A stretch of 64,000 nt of DNA from Blautia sp. XA-2221 (GCF_028767025.1 NZ_JAJQXX010000014.1:1-64000), one strand, 5' to 3'; shown: positions 9,337 through 18,335, counted from the first letter of the stretch. Notes: generated from the letters alone by a model not told the origin. A program made the numbers and translations.

Positions 9337-10017
9337 TCACTTTTTCCTGTCTTCTGCATTTTTGCGAAGTCCCAGCCACAATGTGATAAAAAATACTACA
9401 AATACCAACATCCCCACGCCAGTGGATTCCTGACCAAATTTTATTGTCAGATTCAGCTTCGCCTGTTCTTCTCCGACCTGATGAACTGCGCCTGAATACC
9501 GTTCCAGCGCCCAGTCTGTTTTCAAAAGATAATAATAGATCATTCCCAGATAAACTGCAAGATCGCCCGCTATAATCCCCGCATATACATTTAAAGATTT
9601 CTTCCAGGAAAAAACTCTCTTTTTTGCTACAACATAATATAAAAACACGATCACACCACTGCCAAAGATCAGTAGTTCCAGTTCCATAACAAACACTGAG
9701 ATCACAGCATTTCCGCTGTTCATATTGACTATTATCCGCTCTGTAAGAACATCGATTCCTGTTTTTACCAAAGCTGCTACCCCTCCAAACAGAACTGCCT
9801 GAAGAATCACCTTAAAATAACTGTCAATATTTTCCATATATTCTCTTATTGCCACATAAAGACTTCCTGTATAAATAAGCCACCAGACAAATGAAATAAA
9901 AAATGACGCATCAAAATATCCCCAGACCATGTAAGGAATACGCACGGTTACTCTGGAAAGTGCACCCAGTAATATGGTTGCGGTTACAGCAATTACAGCG
10001 CCTCTGCTTTTACTCAT
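9337..10017 (-). CDS. Membrane protein of unknown function, six predicted helices
   Basis: A 226-residue protein that I cannot assign. Hydrophobic segments lie near 7-24, 37-56, 68-88, 104-128, 142-165 and 203-219, with a hydrophilic stretch at about 170-200 and a basic C-terminus (LRKNAEDRKK), so the C-terminus is probably cytoplasmic. There is no motif that I know. It begins 42 nt after the stop of the LRR protein gene on the same strand, so the two may form an operon and act together at the membrane. Confidence 0.7.
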   Translation of the reverse strand: MSKSRGAVIAVTATILLGALSRVTVRIPYMVWGYFDASFFISFVWWLIYTGSLYVAIREYMENIDSYFKVILQAVLFGGVAALVKTGIDVLTERIIVNMNSGNAVISVFVMELELLIFGSGVIVFLYYVVAKKRVFSWKKSLNVYAGIIAGDLAVYLGMIYYYLLKTDWALERYSGAVHQVGEEQAKLNLTIKFGQESTGVGMLVFVVFFITLWLGLRKNAEDRKK

Positions 10018-10059
10018 AGTCTTCCCTCCCGAACTTTATCGTTTTTGTATGCTCACTGT

Positions 10060-10857
10060 TCATCTCTCTTCTTCCATTTCTCTGATCAGATATTCAAACC
10101 CTTTTTTATATTTTCTGTGTACCATAACGCCGCTGTCCTCTAATTTCCGTAAAATCTCTTCCTGTTTTTTATTTTTCGGCTCATAAACAACTAATTTCAG
10201 CAAGGGAATCTCTGCTAAAACCTCCAAATTGTCCACAGAAACCTGATACAGGTTTACTGCTTCCAGGTTTTTCAGCTCACACAAAGGTGAAATATCTGTA
10301 AAGGGATTATAAGCCAGATTCAAAATCCGCAGATTTTTCATATTGCTGAGCCCCTGAATATTCCGGATCGTATTATAGTTAATATCCAGTTCTTCTATCT
10401 GACTGCATTCTGAAAGAAAATCCAAATCTTCAAAATAGTCAAAATATGTAAGGTCTAATTTTTTCAGCTTTTTCAGATCTGGAAGGGTTTCCTCCAGCAT
10501 ATTTATAATTCCGACTCTCTGCTTCTGAAATTCTTCCTTTTCCTCATCTGTCATACCGCCTGTATCATATGTCAGATGCAATTCTTCCAGATTGGGAAAC
10601 AGTTTCAGGTCTTCCAGCGTTTCAAAACGCCCCGAGGTGTCTGTTACATAAAAACTTCTGACCTTGTCTGCTTCTTCCTTCAGCACACTTCCTTTCCCAG
10701 TATCCAGAAGATACAGTGTCTGTATTTCCATATTTTTGTCCTGGAACTTTATACATTTGCTATCATACCAGAGCCGCAATGCCAGAAGCCCTGCCAACAG
10801 AACTAGCAAAGTAATACACAGATAAACTGTTTGTTTTTTTATCTGCTTCCTTTCCAA
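10060..10857 (-). CDS. Membrane-anchored leucine-rich-repeat protein
   Basis: A 265-residue protein with one N-terminal membrane anchor (about 8-27, LCITLLVLLAGLLALRL) and an extracytoplasmic domain. Residues about 70-230 hold SDS22/internalin-type leucine-rich repeats of about 22 residues, for example LKKLDLTYFDYFEDLDFL, IEELDINYNTIRNIQGL, LRILNLAYNPFTDISPL and LEAVNLYQVSVDNLEVL. Such repeats usually bind protein partners. There is no LPxTG or catalytic domain, so it may be a sensor or scaffold for the membrane protein encoded just downstream. Function is inferred only from architecture. Confidence 0.75.
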   Translation of the reverse strand: MERKQIKKQTVYLCITLLVLLAGLLALRLWYDSKCIKFQDKNMEIQTLYLLDTGKGSVLKEEADKVRSFYVTDTSGRFETLEDLKLFPNLEELHLTYDTGGMTDEEKEEFQKQRVGIINMLEETLPDLKKLKKLDLTYFDYFEDLDFLSECSQIEELDINYNTIRNIQGLSNMKNLRILNLAYNPFTDISPLCELKNLEAVNLYQVSVDNLEVLAEIPLLKLVVYEPKNKKQEEILRKLEDSGVMVHRKYKKGFEYLIREMEEER

Positions 10858-11043
10858 ATTTTAATCCACCTTATTTTTCTGATTTTTTGATTAGTATAAT
10901 TATATCATCCAAAATTTTATCTGTCATCACCTATTTTCCAGATTATTTTCAACCTAACTAATAGTAAAAGCGGTTTCCAAGGCATTTTTCCGCCAGATAT
11001 TTATATGTACAAGTCCCAGGGCATACAGAATAAATACCGCCAA

Positions 11044-11095
11044 CAAAAAACAGACTGCCTTATCTCTGTGAACCAGAGCAGACAGCCTGCTTTTT
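11044..11095 (-). terminator. Terminator after asd
   Basis: About 20 nt past the asd stop the minus strand pairs CAGGCTGTC with GGCAGTCTG (two G-U pairs), extended by TCTG/CAGA, and runs into TTTTTT. The rest of the gap, 10858-11043, holds no gene I can support. Confidence 0.75.
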
Positions 11096-11114
11096 GATAT
11101 ATCTTGTAAATATT

Positions 11115-12200
11115 TTATTTCTTTGTGATAAATCCTTTTGCCTTCAGAGTTTCTGCGCAGAGAACAGCTCCGCCTGCAGCGCCTCTTACTGTGTTATGGG
11201 ACAGTCCTACGAATTTATAATCGTATACCGTATCCTCACGGAGACGTCCAATAGAAACGCCCATTCCGTTTTCATAGTTTACATCCTCTGTTACCTGAGG
11301 GCGGTTATCTTCCTCAAGATACTGGATAAAGTGCTTCGGCGCACTTGGAAGTTCAAGCTCCTGCGGAACACCGCTGAAGTTGCGAAGCGCTTCGATCAGC
11401 TGTTCTTTGGTAGGTTTCTTACGGAATTTTACAAAAACAGCTGCTGTGTGGCCGTTCAGTACCGGTACACGGATACACTGGCAGGTGATCACTGGCTCCT
11501 GAGCCGGAATGATCACGCCGTCCTCGATCTTACCCCACAGTCTCAGAGGCTCTTTTTCGCTTTTCTCTTCCTCTCCGCCAATGTACGGAATGATGTTGTG
11601 TTCCATTTCCGGCCAGTCTTTAAAAGTCTTTCCGGCACCGGAAATCGCCTGATATGTAGTAGCCACTACTTCATATGGCTCAAATTCTTTCCATGCAGTA
11701 AGTACCGGCGCATAGCTCTGAATAGAGCAGTTTGGTTTTACTGCGATAAATCCTCTTGTTGTTCCAAGACGTTTCTTCTGGAATTCAATTACATCAAAAT
11801 GCTCCGGATTGATTTCCGGGACTACCATAGGAACATCCGGTGTCCAGCGGTGGGCGCTGTTGTTGGAAACAACCGGAGTTTCAGTTTTTGCATATTCTTC
11901 CTCAATAGCCTTGATCTCGTCCTTAGACATATCTACAGCAGAGAAAACAAAGTCAACCGTTGCAGCAACCTTCTCTACCTCATTTACATTCATTACAACA
12001 ATATTTTTTACTGCTTCCGGCATCGGAGTATCCATTTTCCATCTTCCGCCTACAGCCTCTTCATAAGTTTTTCCTGCACTTCTCGGGCTGGCCGCAAGTG
12101 TAACCACCTGAAACCATGGATGATTTTCCAGAAGAGAAATAAATCTCTGTCCTACCATTCCGGTAGCTCCCAAAATACCAACTCTCAGTTTCTCGCTCAT
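11115..12200 (-). CDS. asd: Aspartate-semialdehyde dehydrogenase
   Basis: Reduces aspartyl phosphate to aspartate semialdehyde with NADPH, the branch point for lysine, threonine and methionine. GATGMVGQRF (about 10-19) is the NADP-binding turn, the nucleophile Cys is in KPNCSIQSYAP (about 150), and GHTAAVFVKF lies in the C-terminal domain. At about 361 residues it belongs to the archaeal/fungal-like long branch, not the E. coli type. I place the start at MSEKLRV (12200), which has GAGGAG at proper spacing; an upstream ATG at 12242 lacks one. It follows argH on the same strand with a 103-nt gap. Confidence 0.95.
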   Translation of the reverse strand: MSEKLRVGILGATGMVGQRFISLLENHPWFQVVTLAASPRSAGKTYEEAVGGRWKMDTPMPEAVKNIVVMNVNEVEKVAATVDFVFSAVDMSKDEIKAIEEEYAKTETPVVSNNSAHRWTPDVPMVVPEINPEHFDVIEFQKKRLGTTRGFIAVKPNCSIQSYAPVLTAWKEFEPYEVVATTYQAISGAGKTFKDWPEMEHNIIPYIGGEEEKSEKEPLRLWGKIEDGVIIPAQEPVITCQCIRVPVLNGHTAAVFVKFRKKPTKEQLIEALRNFSGVPQELELPSAPKHFIQYLEEDNRPQVTEDVNYENGMGVSIGRLREDTVYDYKFVGLSHNTVRGAAGGAVLCAETLKAKGFITKK

Positions 12201-12303
12201 AATAATCGCTCTCCTCACTTTATGTCTTTGTGTTGCATACATTTGTCGTTCTTGTACATACTATAACATTTTCTGGAAAAATGCAAGTATTTTTTCTTAT
12301 GTA

Positions 12304-13683
12304 TCAGTGATTTTGAAGATATTCCTGATTGGCTTTGATCACCTGTTCCATCACCTCTGAACCGGGCGCTCCGTAGGTACAGCGTTTTTCCACGCAGGTT
12401 TTCATGCTAATTGCCTCATAAATATCTTTTTCAAATACAGGGCTGATCTCCTGATAATCTTCAAGGGGCAGTTCATCCAGAGAAATCCCCCTGTCAATAC
12501 AGGTCAGTACCAACCGTCCTACAATACCGTGAGCATCACGGAAAGGAACACCGTGGTTTACCAGATAATCTGCCGCATCTGTGGCATTTGTAAAGCCGTT
12601 CTTTGCACTTGCTTCCATTACATCCTTGCGAAATTCCATGGTAGAAACCATGCCTGTAAACAGGGCAAGACAGCCTTTTACCGTGTCAATAGCATCAAAG
12701 GTAAGTTCCTTGTCTTCCTGCATATCTTTGTTGTATGCCAGAGGAATTCCCTTCATAGTTGTGAGAATAGACATCAATGCCCCGTACACGCGGCCTGTTT
12801 TTCCGCGAAGAAGCTCCGCAATGTCAGGGTTCTTTTTCTGAGGCATAATACTGCTGCCTGTGCTGTATGCGTCGTCAATTTCCACAAAACGGTACTCATT
12901 GGAATTCCACAGGATGATCTCCTCGGAAAAACGGCTGAGATGCATCATCACAGTAGACAGGGCAGACAGAAGCTCGATCACATAATCTCTGTCCGATACA
13001 GAATCCATACTGTTTCTTGTGGGCTCATCAAAACCCAGAAGTTCTGCCGTATATCCCCTGTCAAGAGGATAGGTGGTGCCTGCCAGCGCCCCTGCGCCAA
13101 GAGGACAGGTATTCATTCTTTTTCGGATATCTGCCATACGGCTTCTGTCTCTCCGGAACATCTCGAAATATGCCCCTACATGGTGAGCCAGAGTGACCGG
13201 CTGGGCTTTCTGAAGGTGGGTAAAGCCCGGCATATAAGTATGGATATTTTCTTCCATAATCTTCTGAAGTGCCACAAGGAGCTCTTTTAAAAGACCGTCA
13301 ATGGCATCCACTTCATCTCTCGTATACAGCTTCATATCCAATGCCACTTGATCGTTGCGGCTTCTTCCTGTATGAAGCTTTTTGCCCGGATCACCGATCC
13401 TGTCAATCAGATTTGCTTCCACAAAGCTGTGGATATCCTCGTACTCGGAAGTGATTTCAAGCTTCCCTGACTTTACATCTTCAAGGATACCTTCCAGTCC
13501 TTCCAGAATCTGATCACGCTCGTTTTCCGTGAGAATCCCCTGCTTTGCCAGCATTTTTACATGAGCTTTGCTTCCTCTGATATCCTGCTCATAAAACTTC
13601 TGATCAAAAGAAATCGAAGCATTGAAGTTATAAACAAGCTGATCCGTTTCTTTTGTAAAACGTCCTCCCCATAACTGTGCCAT
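12304..13683 (-). CDS. argH: Argininosuccinate lyase
   Basis: Last enzyme of arginine synthesis: splits argininosuccinate into arginine and fumarate. The protein has 459 residues, the family length. It shows LWGGRFTKETDQLV at the N-terminus, HTGRSRNDQVALD near 105, FTHLQKAQPVTLAHH near 155 and the signature GSSIMPQKKNPD with the catalytic Ser near 275. GAGGAG precedes the ATG. argG is not in the window, so argH is separated from the rest of the pathway. Confidence 0.97.
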   Translation of the reverse strand: MAQLWGGRFTKETDQLVYNFNASISFDQKFYEQDIRGSKAHVKMLAKQGILTENERDQILEGLEGILEDVKSGKLEITSEYEDIHSFVEANLIDRIGDPGKKLHTGRSRNDQVALDMKLYTRDEVDAIDGLLKELLVALQKIMEENIHTYMPGFTHLQKAQPVTLAHHVGAYFEMFRRDRSRMADIRKRMNTCPLGAGALAGTTYPLDRGYTAELLGFDEPTRNSMDSVSDRDYVIELLSALSTVMMHLSRFSEEIILWNSNEYRFVEIDDAYSTGSSIMPQKKNPDIAELLRGKTGRVYGALMSILTTMKGIPLAYNKDMQEDKELTFDAIDTVKGCLALFTGMVSTMEFRKDVMEASAKNGFTNATDAADYLVNHGVPFRDAHGIVGRLVLTCIDRGISLDELPLEDYQEISPVFEKDIYEAISMKTCVEKRCTYGAPGSEVMEQVIKANQEYLQNH

Positions 13684-13791
13684 AATAATTACTCCTCACC
13701 TTTGTATAATATTAATAATTAATCATGCAGCAACTGTTTTTTTACATAAAATACCGCTCTGTATTTCAAGTGTTTCTGGCTGATTATTACC

Positions 13792-13819
13792 AGTATATCA
13801 CACTTTTTCCAAAAATCAA
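13792..13819 (-). promoter_or_regulatory. Promoter of argH
   Basis: On the minus strand TTGATT (13814-13819), a 16-nt spacer and TATACT (13792-13797). It leaves a leader of about 100 nt before the argH ATG. That leader is AT-rich with partial dyad symmetry near 13700-13725, but I do not see a clear arginine-repressor box. Confidence 0.65.
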
Positions 13820-13843
13820 ACAAAAAGAATATTTTTTGTATAT

Positions 13844-14464
13844 TTATTCATTTCTATCTCTTTTTGAAAAAACGCAGCCACAGTAATCCTGACGGTACAG
13901 ATGATGCTCTACGGACAGTTCAACAGAACGTTTATAACCGTTTTTTTTCTTAAAATCCGAAGGAAGATGCTCCACTCCATAAATATCTGCCAGCTCTTCA
14001 CCGATTTCATTTATTTTAGGCGCATTTTTCAGAGGGCTAATGGACAGAGTAGTTGTAAAATAATCATATCCGCCTTCCTTTGCCAGCTTCGCCGCCTCCT
14101 CCATGCGGAGACGATAACAGCGAAAGCATCGCTCGCCGCCCTCTGGAATCTGCTCCAGCCCCTTTGCCATCTGAAAAAAGCTCTGTGGATCATAGATTCC
14201 CTCAACCAGCTTCACCGGGTGGATAAACTGCATCTCCCCGATCATACGACGTATCTCCTCCACCCTTTTTTCGTATTCTTCTTTAGGTGAAATATTTGGA
14301 TTGTAAAAAAACACTGTAATTTCAAAATATTTGGAAAGATATTCCAGTACATAGCTGGAACAGGGTGCGCAGCAGCTGTGAAGAAACAGTCGTGGCACTT
14401 TGTTTTCTTTTTCAAAACCGGTGATCAGAGCATCCAGCTCTCTCTGATAATTTCTATTGTTCAT
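13844..14464 (-). CDS. queH: Epoxyqueuosine reductase QueH
   Basis: A 206-residue QueH (DUF208) protein, the non-B12 enzyme that reduces epoxyqueuosine to queuosine in tRNA. Cysteine motifs for the iron-sulfur/iron centre are visible: HSCCAPCSSYVLEYL near residue 28, CFRCYRLRMEEAA near 115 and YCGCVFSK at the C-terminus. FYNPNISPKEEYEKR is also typical. It matches tgt at 42136-43272, the enzyme that inserts the queuosine precursor, although the two genes lie 28 kb apart. Confidence 0.93.
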   Translation of the reverse strand: MNNRNYQRELDALITGFEKENKVPRLFLHSCCAPCSSYVLEYLSKYFEITVFFYNPNISPKEEYEKRVEEIRRMIGEMQFIHPVKLVEGIYDPQSFFQMAKGLEQIPEGGERCFRCYRLRMEEAAKLAKEGGYDYFTTTLSISPLKNAPKINEIGEELADIYGVEHLPSDFKKKNGYKRSVELSVEHHLYRQDYCGCVFSKRDRNE

Positions 14465-14722
14465 GTAAGCTTCTTTACTCCTTATATATCAGTCAGATTT
14501 TCCGCAGACAATCCTATTGCCCGCCGTTAAAGAATTTCTGTTTTTCCGTTTATCTTCCACTTGCTCATGGGTCATATTTTAGCCCTTTTTGCCGTCAGCG
14601 TCAACATAAAGAGCTACTTCCGGAATATCTCTGTACACAAGATTCCCGGCACGCATATCATAACATATAGCATTTTCAGATTTCATCTGAACTGCTGTAT
14701 CTATAAATATGGAGGTATTTTC

Positions 14723-15490
14723 ATGAAACCACTTCTGGAAGTAAGAGATATTTCTCTTTCCTACCATACGCCTTCCGGGGAAACTGCCGCCCTTTCTCAT
14801 ATATCCTTTGATCTGATGCCAGGAGAATTTCTCGCTGTTGTGGGGCCTTCCGGCTGCGGAAAATCCACACTGCTCAATATTATCTGCGGACTTCTGGAAC
14901 CTGAGCAGGGCTCTGTTCTCATGAACGGCACATCTGTTTCCCGTGGTGACCCCCGGATGGGATACATGCTTCAGAAAGATCACCTTCTGGAATGGCGAAC
15001 GATTTACAAAAATATACTTCTGGGACTGGAAGTACGCCGGGAACTTACCCCGGATAAGCTGTCCTGTATCGAAAAAATGCTCCGCACCTATGGTTTGGAC
15101 AAATTCCGCTCCGCCCGTCCCTCTCAGTTATCCGGGGGAATGCGTCAGCGAGCGGCTCTGATCCGAACCCTCGCTCTGAAACCTGAGCTTCTCCTTCTTG
15201 ACGAGCCGTTTTCTGCCCTGGATTACCAGACGCGGCTGAATGTCAGTGACGACATAGGGAAAATCCTGAAAAAAGAAAACAAGCCTGCCATACTGGTCAC
15301 TCACGATATTTCAGAAGCGATCAGCATGGCAGACCGGGTGATCATACTGACAAAACGCCCTGCATCGGTAGCAAAAATTATTTCCATTGACCTTGATATT
15401 GAAAACCGCACGCCTCTTTCCTCGCGAAATGCACCGGATTTCAAATCTTATTTTAATCTGATCTGGAAGGAGCTGAATCAATATGCCTGA
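14723..15490 (+). CDS. ssuB: ABC importer ATPase, nitrate/sulfonate/taurine type
   Basis: A 255-residue ATP-binding subunit. It shows Walker A GPSGCGKST, signature LSGGMRQR, Walker B LLLLDEPFSALD and the His switch VTHD. The TauB/SsuB-like features are the short length and the ending in which EAISMADRVIILTKRP follows the His switch. The ATG at 14723 has GGAGG 7 nt upstream; an upstream in-frame ATG at 14561 has none. It overlaps the permease gene by 8 bp. The family imports sulfonates, taurine, nitrate or thiamine-precursor-like molecules; the substrate here is unknown, and no binding protein is encoded nearby. Confidence 0.88.
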   Translation: MKPLLEVRDISLSYHTPSGETAALSHISFDLMPGEFLAVVGPSGCGKSTLLNIICGLLEPEQGSVLMNGTSVSRGDPRMGYMLQKDHLLEWRTIYKNILLGLEVRRELTPDKLSCIEKMLRTYGLDKFRSARPSQLSGGMRQRAALIRTLALKPELLLLDEPFSALDYQTRLNVSDDIGKILKKENKPAILVTHDISEAISMADRVIILTKRPASVAKIISIDLDIENRTPLSSRNAPDFKSYFNLIWKELNQYA

Positions 15491-16280
15491 CCTTTCCTCT
15501 GCCCAGACAAAATATCTGTCCCGACTGAAGCGGGAAAAGTATTTTGTTAATATTTCCAGACTGGCTCTTTTTGCAGGTTTTCTTGTTCTGTGGGAAATCT
15601 CTGCCCGTGTCGGGTGGATCGACTCTTTTATTTTCAGCAGTCCCTCTGCCATAGCATTAAATTTCCTGGATATGTGCAGAAGCCAGTCTCTTTTTACTCA
15701 TATCGGGATCACTCTTACGGAAACTCTGGTAAGTTTCTTTTTTGTGGTGATCCTTGGAATTGGAATTGCCATCCTTCTATGGCTGTTTCCGAAACTTGCA
15801 AAAATTCTGGAACCCTACCTTGTGGTGCTGAACAGTCTGCCAAAGTCTGCCCTTGCGCCTCTTTTGATCGTATGGCTTGGCGCAAATGTCAGAACCATTA
15901 TCGTGGCAGGTATGTCTGTGGCAATTTTTGGCTCCGTAATTAATCTCTATACAGGATTTCAGGACGTAGATCCGGATAAACGAAAGCTGATCGCCACCCT
16001 TGGAGGGACAAAAAAGGATGAACTGATAAAGATTGTCCTGCCCTCCTCCGTTCCTCTGATCCTGAGTGTTATGAAAGTCAACATCGGACTTTGTCTTGTA
16101 GGCGTCATCATCGGAGAATTTATCGGAGCCAGACAGGGACTTGGCTATCTGATCATTTATTCCAGCCAGACCTTTAAGCTGACTACGGTTCTGATGGCAA
16201 TCCTTGTACTATGCATCATTGCAATGGGGCTTTACAGCATCCTGAATCTGATTGAAAAACGATATATGAAACAAAGATAG
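15483..16280 (+). CDS. ssuC: ABC importer permease, SsuC/TauC type
   Basis: A 265-residue inner-membrane permease with about six helices. The BPD_transp_1 coupling loop is visible as IATLGGTKKDELIKIVLPSSVPLI (about 175-198), close to the EAA consensus. GAFLVLWEISARV-like and LNSLPKSALAPLLIVWLG segments are usual in SsuC/TauC. It forms the channel for the ATPase encoded immediately upstream. ATG at 15483 has AAGGAG 12 nt upstream. No periplasmic-type binding protein gene lies on either side, so one must be supplied from elsewhere or the system is incomplete. Confidence 0.87.
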   Translation: MPDLSSAQTKYLSRLKREKYFVNISRLALFAGFLVLWEISARVGWIDSFIFSSPSAIALNFLDMCRSQSLFTHIGITLTETLVSFFFVVILGIGIAILLWLFPKLAKILEPYLVVLNSLPKSALAPLLIVWLGANVRTIIVAGMSVAIFGSVINLYTGFQDVDPDKRKLIATLGGTKKDELIKIVLPSSVPLILSVMKVNIGLCLVGVIIGEFIGARQGLGYLIIYSSQTFKLTTVLMAILVLCIIAMGLYSILNLIEKRYMKQR

Positions 16281-16307
16281 CAAGCTCCTATCCTGGTAAC
16301 AAAAAAG

Positions 16308-16434
16308 GCTCCGCAAGGATGCAGCCAGATGCATTAGGAATATGACTGCCTGCAGCAGTCTGCCATCTGGCGCATAACGCGGAGCATGTCCCTCAGGGAC
16401 TTAGTGATTTCAAAGCGAATAAGTCCGCTTTGCT
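16308..16434. repeat. Palindromic REP-like structured element between convergent genes
   Basis: Nested inverted repeats fill the gap between ssuC and potCD. GCTCCGC (16308-16314) pairs with GCGGAGC (16379-16385), ATGCAGCCAGATG (16319-16331) with CATCTGGCGCAT (16364-16375, one mismatch), and GACTGC (16344-16349) with GCAGTC (16355-16360). Two smaller hairpins follow: GTCCCT-C-AGGGAC (16388-16400) and AAAGCG/CGCTTT (about 16412-16431). There is no strong T-run next to the large stem, so it is not a plain terminator. It may be a mobile REP/BIME-type repeat or a non-coding RNA. Confidence 0.7.
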
Positions 16435-16457
16435 CTGAGTGTACAGTTTTTCTTACA

Positions 16458-18335
16458 TCAATGGGATTTTACCTGGTTCCACAGCTCGCCATAGGTCTGG
16501 TCTGCCTCAGTTCCAAGATACTGGAAAGTTTCCAGATTGTCATATTTTGAAAGGTTCGGGAACGCAATCTCACTGTTTCGGATTGCTTCATCCTCGATCA
16601 TCTTCCTGGCTTCTGTATTCGGTGTGGAATATGTAATATACTCAAAATTCATCAGGGCAATCTCCGGTCTGCAAAGGAAATTAATGAATTTTTCTGCATT
16701 CTCCTTGTTTTCTGCATTTTTCGGAATCACCCAGGAATCGATCCAGATATTGCTTCCCTCTTCCGGAATCACATATTCCAGATCAGGATTTTCCTTTTGA
16801 GTGTAAATGGCCTCTCCGGAATAAATCACACCGATAGCAGCCTCATTTCCGATCATCTTATCGCGAACCTGGTCGATCACATAGGCCTGTACCAGAGGTT
16901 TCTGTTTGATCAGAAGATCTCTTGCCTCAGTCAGTTCATCAAGATCTGTGGAATTCAGAGAATACCCCAGATACTTCAAGGTCACCCCAAAAGCATCCCT
17001 TACAGAGTCCTGCATAAGGATATTATCTTTGTATTTTTCATCCCACAAAACAGACCAGCTTGTTATCGGTTCCTCTACCATAGTTTTGTTGTAAAGAATG
17101 CCTACGGTTCCCCAGCAGTATGGAACGGAATATTTATTTTCCGGATCAAACTGTCTGGACTGTTCCATATAATCTTTTCCAATATTTTTAATATTGGGAA
17201 TGTTGTCAAAATTGATTTCCGCAAGGAGATCATTTTCTATCATCCTCTGGATCATGTAATCACTTGGACAGATCACATCATAGGCAATGGCACCGGAGCT
17301 GATCTTGGGATAAAGAATCTCGTTTGTTTCAAATTCCTCATACACAACATCAATTCCCGTTTCTTCCTCAAACATGGTAAGAACCTCTGGATCAAGGTAT
17401 TCTCCCCAGTTGTAAACAACCACTTTTTCGGAATTCATCATATTGGTTTCCCGGGCATAATAAAAGCCTCCAAACACAAAAACTGCGCAGATCACTGCCG
17501 GGATCACACGGCGAAAAAGAACTTTCTTTACTTTTGACGGCTTTTTCACCCGTTTTTTTCTGCTCTCCTCTTTTTCTTCCGGAGAATAATTGATCAGAAT
17601 CAGAAGCACAAGGACTGTCACAAACATAATGGTGGACAATGCATAAATTTCCGGTTTGATCCCCTTTCGCACTTCTGTGTAGATTTTTGTGGAAAGGGTA
17701 TCTATTCCCGGTCCTTTTGTAAAGTGGGTGATTACAAAATCATCCAGAGACATGGTAAATGCCAGCATAAATCCGGACAGCACCCCAGGTATAATGTCCG
17801 GGAATACCACCTTAAAAAAAGCATTCAGAGGAGAGGCTCCCAGATCCAGAGCCGCCTCATATACATGACGATTTGTCTGCTTCAGCTTGGGCGCCACACT
17901 GAGTATCACATACGGAATATTAAAAGTAATATGAGCGATCAGGATCGTTCCAAATCCTAAAGTCATACGACAGGCGATAAAAAGCAGCATCAAAGACACG
18001 CCCATTACAATTTCCGCATTCATCATCGGAATATTTGTTACTCCCATATAAAGAGTACGCCATCTGTTTTTCATTCCCTGGATGGCAATGGCTGCGGCGG
18101 TTCCTATAACGGTTGCTACTGCCGCAGAAAGAAAGGCAATGACCAGTGTAGTGTAAAATGCACTCATGATCTGTTCATTCTGAAACAGCTCCTTATACCA
18201 TTTCAGGGTGAATCCGCCCCATTTTGACCTTGTTTTTGACTGATTAAAAGACAAAACGATCAAGGTGACAATAGGAGCGTAAAGTATTATAAAAATCAGA
18301 GCCAGATACAGCTTCTGCAAAGATTTTTTTATCAA
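16458..18335 (-). CDS. potCD: Polyamine ABC transporter permease fused to its binding protein
   Basis: A 625-residue fusion. Residues 1-260 are PotC, a permease of about six helices with the coupling loop ALDLGASPLNAFFKVVFPDIIPG near 160. A basic linker and one more membrane helix (about 278-296, VIPAVICAVFVFGGFYYA) lead to residues 305-625, a PotD-type spermidine/putrescine-binding domain (VVYNWGEYLDPEVL, YSVPYCWGTVGILYN). The binding domain is thus tethered outside the cell to its own permease and needs no lipid anchor. The start is TTG, overlapping the potB stop as TTGA, with AAGGAGG upstream. Last gene of potA-potB-potCD. Confidence 0.92.
   Translation of the reverse strand: MIKKSLQKLYLALIFIILYAPIVTLIVLSFNQSKTRSKWGGFTLKWYKELFQNEQIMSAFYTTLVIAFLSAAVATVIGTAAAIAIQGMKNRWRTLYMGVTNIPMMNAEIVMGVSLMLLFIACRMTLGFGTILIAHITFNIPYVILSVAPKLKQTNRHVYEAALDLGASPLNAFFKVVFPDIIPGVLSGFMLAFTMSLDDFVITHFTKGPGIDTLSTKIYTEVRKGIKPEIYALSTIMFVTVLVLLILINYSPEEKEESRKKRVKKPSKVKKVLFRRVIPAVICAVFVFGGFYYARETNMMNSEKVVVYNWGEYLDPEVLTMFEEETGIDVVYEEFETNEILYPKISSGAIAYDVICPSDYMIQRMIENDLLAEINFDNIPNIKNIGKDYMEQSRQFDPENKYSVPYCWGTVGILYNKTMVEEPITSWSVLWDEKYKDNILMQDSVRDAFGVTLKYLGYSLNSTDLDELTEARDLLIKQKPLVQAYVIDQVRDKMIGNEAAIGVIYSGEAIYTQKENPDLEYVIPEEGSNIWIDSWVIPKNAENKENAEKFINFLCRPEIALMNFEYITYSTPNTEARKMIEDEAIRNSEIAFPNLSKYDNLETFQYLGTEADQTYGELWNQVKSH

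Noticed and set aside
10954-11113. Hydrophobic open frame downstream of asd on the minus strand (VCFLLAVFILYALGLV)
   Set aside because: About 53 codons without any start codon, and it contains the asd terminator; likely chance or an old remnant.
11094-12266. 390-codon plus-strand ORF antisense to asd
   Set aside because: Cys/Phe/Ser/His-rich nonsense composition, no ribosome binding site; it mirrors the reverse complement of a well-supported asd gene.
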